A stretch of DNA of 64,000 bases from an uncultured Rothia sp. (GTDB lineage Bacteria; Actinomycetota; Actinomycetes; Actinomycetales; Micrococcaceae). The DNA lies in the NCBI RefSeq assembly GCF_916715725.1, contig NZ_CAKAPD010000005.1:88759-152758 (forward strand), given 5' to 3'. A model generated the notes under the pieces. It was not told the origin of the DNA. It did no database searches and saw nothing but the letters and a program-made list of their open reading frames with translations. Positions 26,148 through 34,082 of this stretch are shown here, one piece after another. Position 1 is the first letter of the stretch. The number at the start of each line of letters is the position of its first letter. Position numbers and translations under genes: made by a program.

Positions 26148-26879
26148 ATGGACATCCTGCGGTGGCTCTTCGACGCACAAATTCACGTGGGGGACCAGTC
26201 CCTCCTCGTGCGCGAAGTTCTCGGAAACGCATTCGGCCTAGCATCGGCGCTCGGCGGCATGCGACGCAAAGTATGGGCGTGGCCCGTCGGCATTCTCGGC
26301 AACCTACTGCTCCTCACCGTCTTCCTGGGCGCCCTCGTCGGCAGCCCGCACCCCGTCACCATGCTCGGCCAGGCAGGCCGCCAGATCATGTTTATTGCCG
26401 TGTCCATCTGGGGCTGGCATCGTTGGCGCGCCACCCGCGTCGCCGGTGGTGACGCCTCCGAAGGTGTCGCGGTGATTCCCAAGTGGGCTACCAACACCGA
26501 ACGCGCAGGTCTGGTTGTCGCCATGGTTGCAGGTACCCTGCTGCTCACCCCCATCTTCCGCGCCCTCGGCTCCTACGAACCGGTCTGGTCCGACGCCTGG
26601 ATCTTCACCGGCTCACTGCTCGCCACCTACGGTATGGCGCGCGGCTGGGTTGAATTCTGGCTCATCTGGGTTGCCGTCGACCTGGTCGGTGTACCGCTAC
26701 TGTGGAGTGCAGGCTATTACGCAACCTCCTTCATGTACGTGTTCTACGGATGCTTCACCCTGGTCGGTTTCTTCGTCTGGTGGCGCACCCGCAACCTGGA
26801 GGCACAGAAAACCCAGGTGCAGACCCAATTCCCTGACGTGACCGTTGAGGTGACCGATGTGCAGAAGGAGCGTGCATAA
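26148..26879 (+). CDS. ribM: PnuC-family vitamin transporter, probably riboflavin (RibM)
   Basis: This 243-residue membrane protein has about 7-8 hydrophobic segments and the PnuC signature GMARGWVEFWLIWVAVDLVGVPL near the C-terminus, with EVLGNAFGLASALGGM near the start. PnuC proteins move nicotinamide riboside, but those behind FMN riboswitches in actinobacteria (RibM/PnuX) transport riboflavin. The substrate is therefore inferred from context. GAGAGGAAAG lies 5 nt before the ATG. It ends one base before the ribD start codon, so the two are translationally linked. Confidence 0.85.
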   Translation: MDILRWLFDAQIHVGDQSLLVREVLGNAFGLASALGGMRRKVWAWPVGILGNLLLLTVFLGALVGSPHPVTMLGQAGRQIMFIAVSIWGWHRWRATRVAGGDASEGVAVIPKWATNTERAGLVVAMVAGTLLLTPIFRALGSYEPVWSDAWIFTGSLLATYGMARGWVEFWLIWVAVDLVGVPLLWSAGYYATSFMYVFYGCFTLVGFFVWWRTRNLEAQKTQVQTQFPDVTVEVTDVQKERA

Positions 26880-28190
26880 ATGCCGCAGAACCCCTCGCTG
26901 CAGGTGCTGGCGAGTGCGCACCTGCCCGCAACCGTTACCCCGAGCATGCACCTGCCGCATAACGACGCGGACTACTCCGCCGCGGAGTACGGTCACCTCG
27001 CCGGGCTACCCGCCGCACGCACCCTCCAGCTGCCCGACCCCGAGCAGGCGCTCAGCCACGCAGAAGCCATGACCCTTGCGCTTGAAGCCGCCCGCCAAGG
27101 TATTCGTGGCGCGAACCCGCTTGTCGGCGCCGTCATCACTGACGCGCACGGGCACCTGCTGCACGTGGGCTACCACCGAGGCGCAGGCACCCCGCACGCC
27201 GAAGCCGACGCACTCGCCGCCGCCCGTGCCGCGGGAACCGACCTCACAGGCGCCCGCATGTACGTGAGCCTCGAACCCTGCAACCACACCGGACGCACCG
27301 GCCCCTGCTCCCACGCCGTCGCCGAGGCGGGTATCAGCGAACTCTACTACGCCTACAGCGACGACACCGAAAACGCAGCCGGAGGCGCCGCCTACCTGCG
27401 CTCGCGGGGTATCACCGTGCACGCCATGGAGGAGTTCGCGAACGCATCCTACCTGCTGAACGAGCGCTGGTTCATTGCCGCCGCCGAACGCCGCCCCTTC
27501 ATCACCGCAAAGAGCGCCTCCACTCTGGACGGGTTCATTGCGGCAGCTGACGGAACGAGCAAGTGGATTACCGGCCCCGCCGCGCGCATTGACGGGCACC
27601 TGATTCGTCACCGCGCCGACGCCGTCATGATTGGCACCCGAACCACCCTCATGGACGACCCGACCCTGGACGCGCGCGATGCCAACGGGGAACGCTTTGA
27701 GAAGCAGCCGCTGCGCGTGGTCATGGGCAAGACCGAGATTACGGAGAACTACCGGATTCGCGGCCTGAACCCGCCCGAAGGCGTGGAGGCAGACCCGCAG
27801 AACTTCCTGCAGATTTTCACCCACGACCCGCGTGAACTGCTCGATGAGCTGTACGCCCGCGGCGTGCGGCACCTCATGATTGAGGGCGGCCCCGGCATGA
27901 TCGGCCTCTTCGCAGGTGAGGACCTCATCGACGAGATGGTCTGGTACCGCGCGCCCATGATTATGGGTCGAGGCAAGAGCGCCGTGTACCGTCTGCTCGT
28001 GGACACCCTCGCGCAGGCACCGCGCCTGCAGCTGGACGACCTGGGCATGTTCCCGGCGGTGCGCGTGCTCGGCAATGACACCGCAACGCACCTGGTGCCG
28101 GCACCTCGCGGAACGGTGCAGGAACCCGGCAAACGGCGGACCCTGCCGAAGCTGGATGCCTGCCACGCGCCCGAACCAAGACTGGATTAG
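26880..28190 (+). CDS. ribD: Bifunctional riboflavin deaminase/reductase
   Basis: RibD performs the second and third steps of riboflavin synthesis: deamination of the pyrimidine ring and reduction of the ribose. The zinc deaminase motif is HAEADAL (about 106) with PCNHTGRTGPC; the reductase domain starts near 205 (FITAKSASTLDGFIAAADG) and contains MIEGGPGMIGLF. The 436-residue length is longer than the usual ~370 because of a non-conserved N-terminal stretch of about 55 residues and a Pro/Arg-rich tail. It starts directly at the ribM stop. Confidence 0.94.
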   Translation: MPQNPSLQVLASAHLPATVTPSMHLPHNDADYSAAEYGHLAGLPAARTLQLPDPEQALSHAEAMTLALEAARQGIRGANPLVGAVITDAHGHLLHVGYHRGAGTPHAEADALAAARAAGTDLTGARMYVSLEPCNHTGRTGPCSHAVAEAGISELYYAYSDDTENAAGGAAYLRSRGITVHAMEEFANASYLLNERWFIAAAERRPFITAKSASTLDGFIAAADGTSKWITGPAARIDGHLIRHRADAVMIGTRTTLMDDPTLDARDANGERFEKQPLRVVMGKTEITENYRIRGLNPPEGVEADPQNFLQIFTHDPRELLDELYARGVRHLMIEGGPGMIGLFAGEDLIDEMVWYRAPMIMGRGKSAVYRLLVDTLAQAPRLQLDDLGMFPAVRVLGNDTATHLVPAPRGTVQEPGKRRTLPKLDACHAPEPRLD

Positions 28191-28352
28191 CCGCGACGGG
28201 CAGTGCTGGATGGTTCGCATGCTGGCACAAAAACTCCCCGTCACGGGGAATATTCGAAAAATACGTATAGTTATACCGACGAACAAACCATCGCCGCCCG
28301 TCGCCCTCAACGACGACGCCCCGGCGGACACGGCGAGAAAAGGAAAGCACAC

Positions 28353-29645
28353 ATGTTTACCGGAATCATTGGCGCCCTCGGCACCGTAGAATCCATCACC
28401 CCCATCGAAGGTAGCGACGCAGCCTATCTGACCCTCAACGCCGGAGACATCGTCGCCGACCTCGAACACGGCGGCTCCCTTGCCGTCAACGGTGTATGCC
28501 TCACCGCTATCGACCTTGACCAGCTGCAGCCCGGCCAGTTCCGCGCCTATGCGATGGGCGAGACCCTGCGCCGCACCAACCTCGGCAACCTGAACCCCGG
28601 CGACACCGTCAACCTGGAGCGCTGCCTGCCCGCCGGTGGCCGTCTCGACGGTCACGTCGTGCAGGGTCACGTGGATGCGGTGGGCACCCTCGCATCCGTC
28701 ACCGCGCATGAGGCGTGGAGCACCCTGCGCTTCAACCTGCCCACCGAGCTGGCGCCCCTGCTGGCGGAGAAGGGTTCCATCGCTGTGTCTGGCGTGTCCC
28801 TGACCGTCACCGCGGTTTCTGAGCCCGGCGAAACCCCCGCATGGTTCGAGGTTGGCCTGATTCCCGAAACCCTGAAAGCAACCAACCTCGGCGCCCTCAA
28901 GGTTGGCGACAGCGTGAACCTTGAGACCGATGCGCTCGCTAAGTACGTGCAGCGCCTGACCGCGTTCGCAGGCGTGCCGCAGACTGCTCCTGCACACTCC
29001 GGTGAGCAGGTTGCGCCGCGTCGTGCCGACGCCGCAAGCGTTCTCGACAGCGTGCAGACCGCGGTGGACGCTATCGCCGCCGGTCGTGCCGTGGTCGTCG
29101 TTGACGATGAGGACCGCGAAAACGAAGGCGACATCATCTTCGCCGCCGAGCACGCAACCCCCGAGCTGATGGGCTTCATGATTCGCTACACCTCCGGCGT
29201 CGTGTGCGCACCCATGAGCAACAAGCGCGCCGACGAGATGAACCTGCCGCCCATGGTCTCTAACAACGAGGACCCCAAGGGCACCGCCTACACCGTCTCC
29301 TGCGATGCGGCATCCGGCGTGAGCACCGGTATTTCCGCGGCGGACCGCGCACGCACCGTGCAGATCCTCGCGGACGCTGCCTCCACCCCGGCAGACATTA
29401 CCCGCCCCGGCCACATCTTCCCGCTGCGCGCCGTTGACGGCGGCGTGGCGGAGCGCCCCGGCCACACCGAAGCTGCAGTGGAGCTTTCCCGCGCGGCGGG
29501 CCTGTCCGGCGTGGGCGTTATCGCCGAGGTCGTGCACGACGACGGCTCCATGATGCGTTTCGACGCACTGCGCGCCTTCGCAACCGAGCACAACCTGCCC
29601 ATGATCTCTATCGAAGACCTCATCAAGTACGTAGCTAAGGCGTAG
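28353..29645 (+). CDS. ribE-ribB: Fused riboflavin synthase (RibE) and DHBP synthase (RibB)
   Basis: One 430-residue frame carries two enzymes. Residues 1-200 are riboflavin synthase, with two barrel repeats each holding a G-V-S/N-L-T-type site (MFTGIIGALGTVES, LAVNGVCLTA, GHVVQGHVD, IAVSGVSLTVT). After a linker (about 205-225), residues 225-430 are 3,4-dihydroxy-2-butanone-4-phosphate synthase (VVVVDDEDRENEGDIIFAAEHATPE, RPGHIFPLRA, RPGHTEAAVEL, EVVHDDGSMMR). In most actinobacteria ribB is instead fused to ribA, which is a separate gene here. The ATG at 28353 follows AAAAGGAAAG; an upstream in-frame extension is not conserved. A 162-nt gap separates it from ribD. Confidence 0.93.
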   Translation: MFTGIIGALGTVESITPIEGSDAAYLTLNAGDIVADLEHGGSLAVNGVCLTAIDLDQLQPGQFRAYAMGETLRRTNLGNLNPGDTVNLERCLPAGGRLDGHVVQGHVDAVGTLASVTAHEAWSTLRFNLPTELAPLLAEKGSIAVSGVSLTVTAVSEPGETPAWFEVGLIPETLKATNLGALKVGDSVNLETDALAKYVQRLTAFAGVPQTAPAHSGEQVAPRRADAASVLDSVQTAVDAIAAGRAVVVVDDEDRENEGDIIFAAEHATPELMGFMIRYTSGVVCAPMSNKRADEMNLPPMVSNNEDPKGTAYTVSCDAASGVSTGISAADRARTVQILADAASTPADITRPGHIFPLRAVDGGVAERPGHTEAAVELSRAAGLSGVGVIAEVVHDDGSMMRFDALRAFATEHNLPMISIEDLIKYVAKA

Positions 29646-29653
29646 GAGAACGC

Positions 29654-30424
29654 ATGAGCGAAACCCCTAACACCCAGGCAACGTCGGGCACCCTGGTCGA
29701 GCCGGTTGAGGCGCAGGCTGAAGAGCTCAGCGCCGAATCCCTGCGCATCGCCTCCCAGCTCGCTGAAGGCTACCGAGTCAGCCCCCTCGACATGGTGCCC
29801 AGCCCCAGCCCGCTACTGGTCGAAAGCACCGAAGAGGTCGCCGTACCCACCCCGCAGGGTCTGTTCGGTTTGCGCGCCTGGCGATTCGCAGACGGCGCCG
29901 AGCACCTCAGTGCCCGCGCCCTCGACCGTGACGGCACCCCCGTACCCGCCGAGGACGGGGGAGCGCCCGCGGTGCGCATCCACTCCGAATGCGCCACCGG
30001 AGACATTTTCGGTTCCTTCCGATGCGATTGCGGACCCCAGCTGGAGAACGGCCTGCGCATTATCGGCCGCACCGGCGGGTACCTCATCTACGTGCGCAAC
30101 CACGAAGGACGCGGCATCGGCCTGGTCAACAAGCTCCGCGCCTACGCGCTGCAGGATGCCGGACTCGACACCCTCGACGCGAACCTGGCGCTCGGCCTCG
30201 ACGGCGACATGCGCGACTACTCGCAGGCGGCACTGATTCTGCAGGAGCTCGGCGTGCACGAGCTGAGGCTCGTGACCAACAACCCCGCCAAGCAGGAGGC
30301 GCTCGAAAGCCTCGGCCTGCAGGTCACCGAACTCATCCCGGACGAAATTCCCGCCCGAGTCGAGAACGCCCACTACCTGCAGACTAAGCGTGAGCGCATG
30401 CGCCACGTGCTCAAAAGCGCGTAG
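29654..30424 (+). CDS. ribA: GTP cyclohydrolase II
   Basis: RibA opens the ring of GTP, the first step of riboflavin synthesis. The zinc site is IHSECATGDIFGSFRCDCG (C-x10-C-x-C), followed by NHEGRGIGLVNKLRAYALQD and LDTLDANLALG, all typical. At 256 residues it is a stand-alone enzyme with a 55-residue Glu-rich N-terminal extension, possibly a remnant of an ancestral RibBA linker. GGAGAACGC precedes the ATG, 8 nt after the ribE-ribB stop, so the two are surely co-transcribed. Confidence 0.94.
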   Translation: MSETPNTQATSGTLVEPVEAQAEELSAESLRIASQLAEGYRVSPLDMVPSPSPLLVESTEEVAVPTPQGLFGLRAWRFADGAEHLSARALDRDGTPVPAEDGGAPAVRIHSECATGDIFGSFRCDCGPQLENGLRIIGRTGGYLIYVRNHEGRGIGLVNKLRAYALQDAGLDTLDANLALGLDGDMRDYSQAALILQELGVHELRLVTNNPAKQEALESLGLQVTELIPDEIPARVENAHYLQTKRERMRHVLKSA

Positions 30425-30481
30425 CGGCACCCCTGCAAACCCCTAATTTTTCAAAAACCAAAAACCCACAAGGAGAACACA

Positions 30482-30958
30482 ATGAGCGGCGTAGGCGCAG
30501 CAGACACCACCCTCAACCCCGAAGACTACAAGGGCTTCAAGCTCGCAATCGTAGCGGCAAGCTGGCACACCCAGGTCATGGACGGCCTCATCGACGGTGC
30601 ACAGCGCGCAGCACGCGATGCAGGCATCGAGCCGACCCTCGTGCGCGTTCCCGGCACCTTCGAGCTGCCCGTCGCAGCAACCCGCCTCGCTGAGAAGTTC
30701 GACGCAATTGTCGCGCTCGGCGTGGTCATCCGCGGCGGCACCCCCCACTTTGACTACGTCTGCCAGGGCGCAACCAACGGCCTGACCGACGTGTCCGTGC
30801 TGACCGGCCGCCCCATCGGCTTCGGCGTGCTCACCTGCGACAACGAGCAGCAGGCACTCGACCGTGCAGGTCTGGAAGGCTCCAACGAAGACAAGGGCTA
30901 CGAGGCGACCGCGGCGGCACTGCAGACCGCAGCAACCCTCAAGCAGTTCAGCAACTAA
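30482..30958 (+). CDS. ribH: 6,7-dimethyl-8-ribityllumazine synthase
   Basis: RibH condenses the RibB and RibD products into lumazine, the substrate of riboflavin synthase. The 158-residue protein shows AIVAASWHTQVMDGL, VPGTFELPVAA, GVVIRGGTPHFDYVC and GVLTCDNEQQALDRAG. AAGGAG lies 6 nt before the ATG. It is the last gene of the riboflavin cluster. An imperfect hairpin (30963-31015) follows but has no T-run. Confidence 0.95.
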   Translation: MSGVGAADTTLNPEDYKGFKLAIVAASWHTQVMDGLIDGAQRAARDAGIEPTLVRVPGTFELPVAATRLAEKFDAIVALGVVIRGGTPHFDYVCQGATNGLTDVSVLTGRPIGFGVLTCDNEQQALDRAGLEGSNEDKGYEATAAALQTAATLKQFSN

Positions 30959-31293
30959 CACGGCTGAACGGTACGCGGCTCAGTTTCACGAAGAGAACGT
31001 TCTGATCTTCACCGTGGAACTGGGCCGCAGCACCGGTTAAACTGAAACAACGCGCGGCACTAGAGCTACATCGAGTCACAGAGCCACACCGAGTCACAGT
31101 GCGCCGAGCCCTAGCGCACCGACGCGCCAACCTCCGGCTCGGCACAGCTACTCGGCTTATCTAACCGACCAGGCTCGACTGACTAGGCTCAACACCCGCG
31201 CCGACATGCCCTAAGCTGGCATGCCCACACTGTCATGTCACGACTGTCATGTCACGCAACGGCAGGTCCAACCCAACATCAAGGAGTACAGCA
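30959..31293. other. Intergenic region between ribH and trpE
   Basis: No gene and no Trp-rich leader peptide are visible. It contains degenerate direct repeats (GAGTCACAG and CTAGGCTC-like) and the 14-bp tandem repeat at 31229-31256. Confidence 0.5.
31229..31256 (+). promoter_or_regulatory. Perfect 14-bp tandem repeat upstream of trpE
   Basis: ACTGTCATGTCACG occurs twice in direct tandem, 37 nt before the trpE start, preceded by GGCATGCC and CGACATGCC. Regular spacing of CATG cores suggests an operator, but no regulator is known. Confidence 0.5.
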
Positions 31294-32904
31294 ATGCAGG
31301 ATTTGGGCACCATCACCCCCAGCCTCGAAGAATTCCGCGCCCGCGCCGCCGGCACCCGCGTCATTCCCGTACACATCAAAATCCTCGCCGACTCACTCAC
31401 CCCCATCGGCATCTACCGATCCCTCGTACTCCAAAACGACCAGGGCGAACCTGTCGAAGCAGCCCACGGCACCTTCCTGCTCGAATCCGCAAAGATCTCC
31501 GCAGAAGGCGAATCCGCAGCCTGGGACCGCTACTCCTTCATCGGCGCGTCCTCCCGCTCCACCCTCACCACCGTTGACGGCGCAGTCCACTGGCAGGGAC
31601 GCACCCCCGCCGGCGCGCCCGTCGACGGCGACCCCGTAGAAGCCATCGCCAAGACCCTGCAGATGCTCTACACCGAACCCGACCCGACCCTGCCGCCGCT
31701 CACCTCCGGTCTGGTCGGCTACCTCGGCTGGGACGTTGTGCGCCACTGGGAGCACCTGCCGTACCCGCCCGCCGATGACGTGAACCTGCCCGAATTCGCG
31801 CTCAACATGGTCTCCGACATGGCAATCCACGACAACAAGGACGGCACCGTCCTGCTCGTCGCCAACGCCATCAACTTCAACGGCACCAGCGAAAACGTCG
31901 ACGGCGCCTACGAGGACGCCGTCGCGCGCCTGCACAGCATGCTCCGCCGCCTGCAGCGCGGCGCCGCAGCAACCACCTCCATTCTCTCCGGCGTGGCAGA
32001 CGTCGACCGTAAGGTCCGCGAAGACGTCACCCTCACCTGGAGCGAACAGGGCTTCAAGGACGCCATCGACCGCTCCAAGAAGAACATCATCGACGGCGAC
32101 GTATTCCAGATTGTGCTCTCACGCCGATTCGAAGCCGAAACCAACGCCAAGGCACTCGACGTGTACCGTGTGTTGCGCCAGTCCAACCCCTCGCCGTACA
32201 TGTACCTCTTCAACTTCGAAGACAGCAACGGCACGCCCTTCCACATTGTCGGTTCCTCCCCGGAGGCGCTCGTCACCCTCAAGGACGGCATCGCCAGCAC
32301 CCACCCCATTGCCGGTTCCCGCCCGCGCGGCGCAACCCGCGAAGAAGACCTCGCACTCGCCGAGGAACTGCTCGCCGACGAAAAGGAACGCTCCGAACAC
32401 CTCATGCTTGTCGACCTGGCACGCAACGACCTCTCACGCATCGCCAAGCCCGGCACCGTGTCCGTCGACCAGTTCATGATCATTGAGCGTTTCAGCCACA
32501 TCATGCACATTTCCTCCGCCGTCAGCGCCGAACTCGACCCGCAGTTCAGCGCCTACGACGTGCTGCGCGTCGCCTTCCCGGCAGGCACCCTCTCCGGTGC
32601 ACCCAAGCCGCGCGCCATGCAGCTCATCGACGAATACGAACCCACCCGCCGCGGCGTCTACGGCGGCGTATGCGGCTACTTCGACTTCGCCGGCAACATG
32701 GACATGGCAATCGCCATCCGCACCGCCGTACTCAAGGAAGGCACCGCCTACGTGCAAGCGGGTGCGGGCCTCGTCATGGACTCCAACCCGGACTCCGAAA
32801 CCCTCGAAACCGTCAACAAGTCCGCCGCCCCGCTGCGCGCCGTGCTGACCGCCTCCGGCCTGGCACCCCTCGACGCAGACGTAGCCGTCAACGCCACCAA
32901 GTAA
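31294..32904 (+). CDS. trpE: Anthranilate synthase component I
   Basis: TrpE converts chorismate to anthranilate, the first committed step to tryptophan, with a glutamine amidotransferase partner encoded elsewhere. The tryptophan feedback site LLES (about residue 62) is intact, as are the chorismate-binding motifs GDVFQIVLSRRFE, IAGSRPRGATREED, HLMLVDLARNDLSRIA, GTLSGAPKPRAMQLIDEYEP and YVQAGAGLVMDSNPD. The start at 31294 is chosen for AAGGAG 8 nt upstream. The product is 536 residues. It is followed 14 nt later by trpC. Confidence 0.95.
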   Translation: MQDLGTITPSLEEFRARAAGTRVIPVHIKILADSLTPIGIYRSLVLQNDQGEPVEAAHGTFLLESAKISAEGESAAWDRYSFIGASSRSTLTTVDGAVHWQGRTPAGAPVDGDPVEAIAKTLQMLYTEPDPTLPPLTSGLVGYLGWDVVRHWEHLPYPPADDVNLPEFALNMVSDMAIHDNKDGTVLLVANAINFNGTSENVDGAYEDAVARLHSMLRRLQRGAAATTSILSGVADVDRKVREDVTLTWSEQGFKDAIDRSKKNIIDGDVFQIVLSRRFEAETNAKALDVYRVLRQSNPSPYMYLFNFEDSNGTPFHIVGSSPEALVTLKDGIASTHPIAGSRPRGATREEDLALAEELLADEKERSEHLMLVDLARNDLSRIAKPGTVSVDQFMIIERFSHIMHISSAVSAELDPQFSAYDVLRVAFPAGTLSGAPKPRAMQLIDEYEPTRRGVYGGVCGYFDFAGNMDMAIAIRTAVLKEGTAYVQAGAGLVMDSNPDSETLETVNKSAAPLRAVLTASGLAPLDADVAVNATK

Positions 32905-32918
32905 CCCAAGGAGACACC

Positions 32919-33734
32919 ATGAGCACCGTTCTCGACGAGATCATTGTCGGCGTCCGCGAAGACCTCGCCGCCCGCGTACAGCAGGTTCCCCTCGAGGAAA
33001 TGAAGAAGCGCGCCCTCGCAGCCGCACCCGCCCGTGATGCGCTCGCCTCCCTGCGCGGCGAAGTGCCCGGCGGCGGCAACGGCGCAACCGCACGCATTAT
33101 CTCCGAGGTGAAGCGCTCCTCGCCCTCCAAGGGTGCCCTCGGCGAGATTCCGGACCCCGCCGCGCTTGCCGCACGTTATGAGGCAGGTGGCGCAGCAGCA
33201 ATCTCCGTGCTCACCGAACAGCGCCGCTTCAACGGCTCCCTCGCCGACCTGGACGCAGTGCGCGCCGCCGTGAACATCCCCGTGCTGCGTAAGGACTTCA
33301 CCGTCGACGAATACCAGATCTGGGAGGCACGCGCACACGGCGCCGACCTGGTTCTGCTCATCGTCGCGGCACTCGACGAGCAGACCCTGCGCGAGTTCCT
33401 CGAACTCACCGAATCGCTCGGCATGAACGCCCTCGTCGAAACCCACACCCCCGAAGAAATCGAGGTCGCCCAGCGCATCGGTGCCAAGATCGTGGGCATC
33501 AACGTGCGCAACCTCAAGACCCTTGAGGTCAATAACGAGCACTACGCATCCCTCGCCGCGCACCTGCCCAACTCCGTCATCAAGGTCGCCGAATCCGGCG
33601 TTGCCGGCATCGAGGATGTGCGCGCCTACGCCGGCGCCGGTGCCGACGCAATCCTCATCGGTGAAGCGCTGGTACGCTCCGGCGACCCCGAAGGTACCGT
33701 GCGCGAATTCTCCAAGGTGCCTGTGACCCGATAA
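32919..33734 (+). CDS. trpC: Indole-3-glycerol phosphate synthase
   Basis: This TIM-barrel enzyme closes the indole ring in tryptophan synthesis. Key segments are ISEVKRSSPSKG (catalytic Lys), ISVLTEQRRFNGSL, VLRKDFTVDEYQIWEARAHGAD, VGINVRNLKTLEV, and VAESGVAGIEDV. The 271-residue product starts at the ATG after CAAGGAGAC. Usually trpB and trpA follow; here a dispersed repeat and a terminator come next, so the operon is truncated or split. Confidence 0.95.
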   Translation: MSTVLDEIIVGVREDLAARVQQVPLEEMKKRALAAAPARDALASLRGEVPGGGNGATARIISEVKRSSPSKGALGEIPDPAALAARYEAGGAAAISVLTEQRRFNGSLADLDAVRAAVNIPVLRKDFTVDEYQIWEARAHGADLVLLIVAALDEQTLREFLELTESLGMNALVETHTPEEIEVAQRIGAKIVGINVRNLKTLEVNNEHYASLAAHLPNSVIKVAESGVAGIEDVRAYAGAGADAILIGEALVRSGDPEGTVREFSKVPVTR

Positions 33735-33753
33735 GGGGTGCTAAGAGAAAGCG

Positions 33754-33986
33754 ACCGGACAACGCTCGCGGGGGAGTGAGGCTTCCGTGGGCTAGTTGTT
33801 TGAGATGGCGTATCGGACAACGCTTGCGGGGGAGTGCCCCCTCTGCGGCGCTGGGGCGCCTTGAGGACGGAGCCCCCGCTTCGCGTGTCCGGTACACCCT
33901 CTAGGTCGCCTATCCCTCGGTGAGGTTGATATAGGGGTTGGTAGGTGGTTGCCTTCTCGGGTTAGCTTGCCTGAGTCTGGGGTTCC
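33754..33986 (+). repeat. Dispersed 235-bp intergenic repeat, copy 2
   Basis: Same element and orientation as 24427-24663, 20 nt after the trpC stop. Direct units begin at 33754 and 33812; the inverted unit ends near 33896. Confidence 0.85.
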
Positions 33987-34027
33987 AGGTTGTTGGCTTG
34001 CTCTGCCAGCTCGCCTTTCGTACACAT

Positions 34028-34065
34028 AAAGCCGGTGCCTGCTTCACAGCAGACACCGGCTTTTT
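34028..34065. terminator. Terminator between trpC and the MFS gene
   Basis: AAAGCCGGTG (34028-34037) pairs with CACCGGCTTT (34054-34063); TTTTT follows on the plus strand, a shorter T-run on the minus strand. Confidence 0.85.
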
Positions 34066-34082
34066 ATATGTGTATGGACTTT

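Noticed and set aside
27006..29591. 861-codon leftward frame opposite ribD and ribE-ribB
   Set aside because: Shadow frame produced by high GC third positions; Gly/Ala/Val/His-rich translation without domains.
30963..31015. Terminator after ribH
   Set aside because: The hairpin is imperfect and lacks a T-run, so I did not list it as a terminator.
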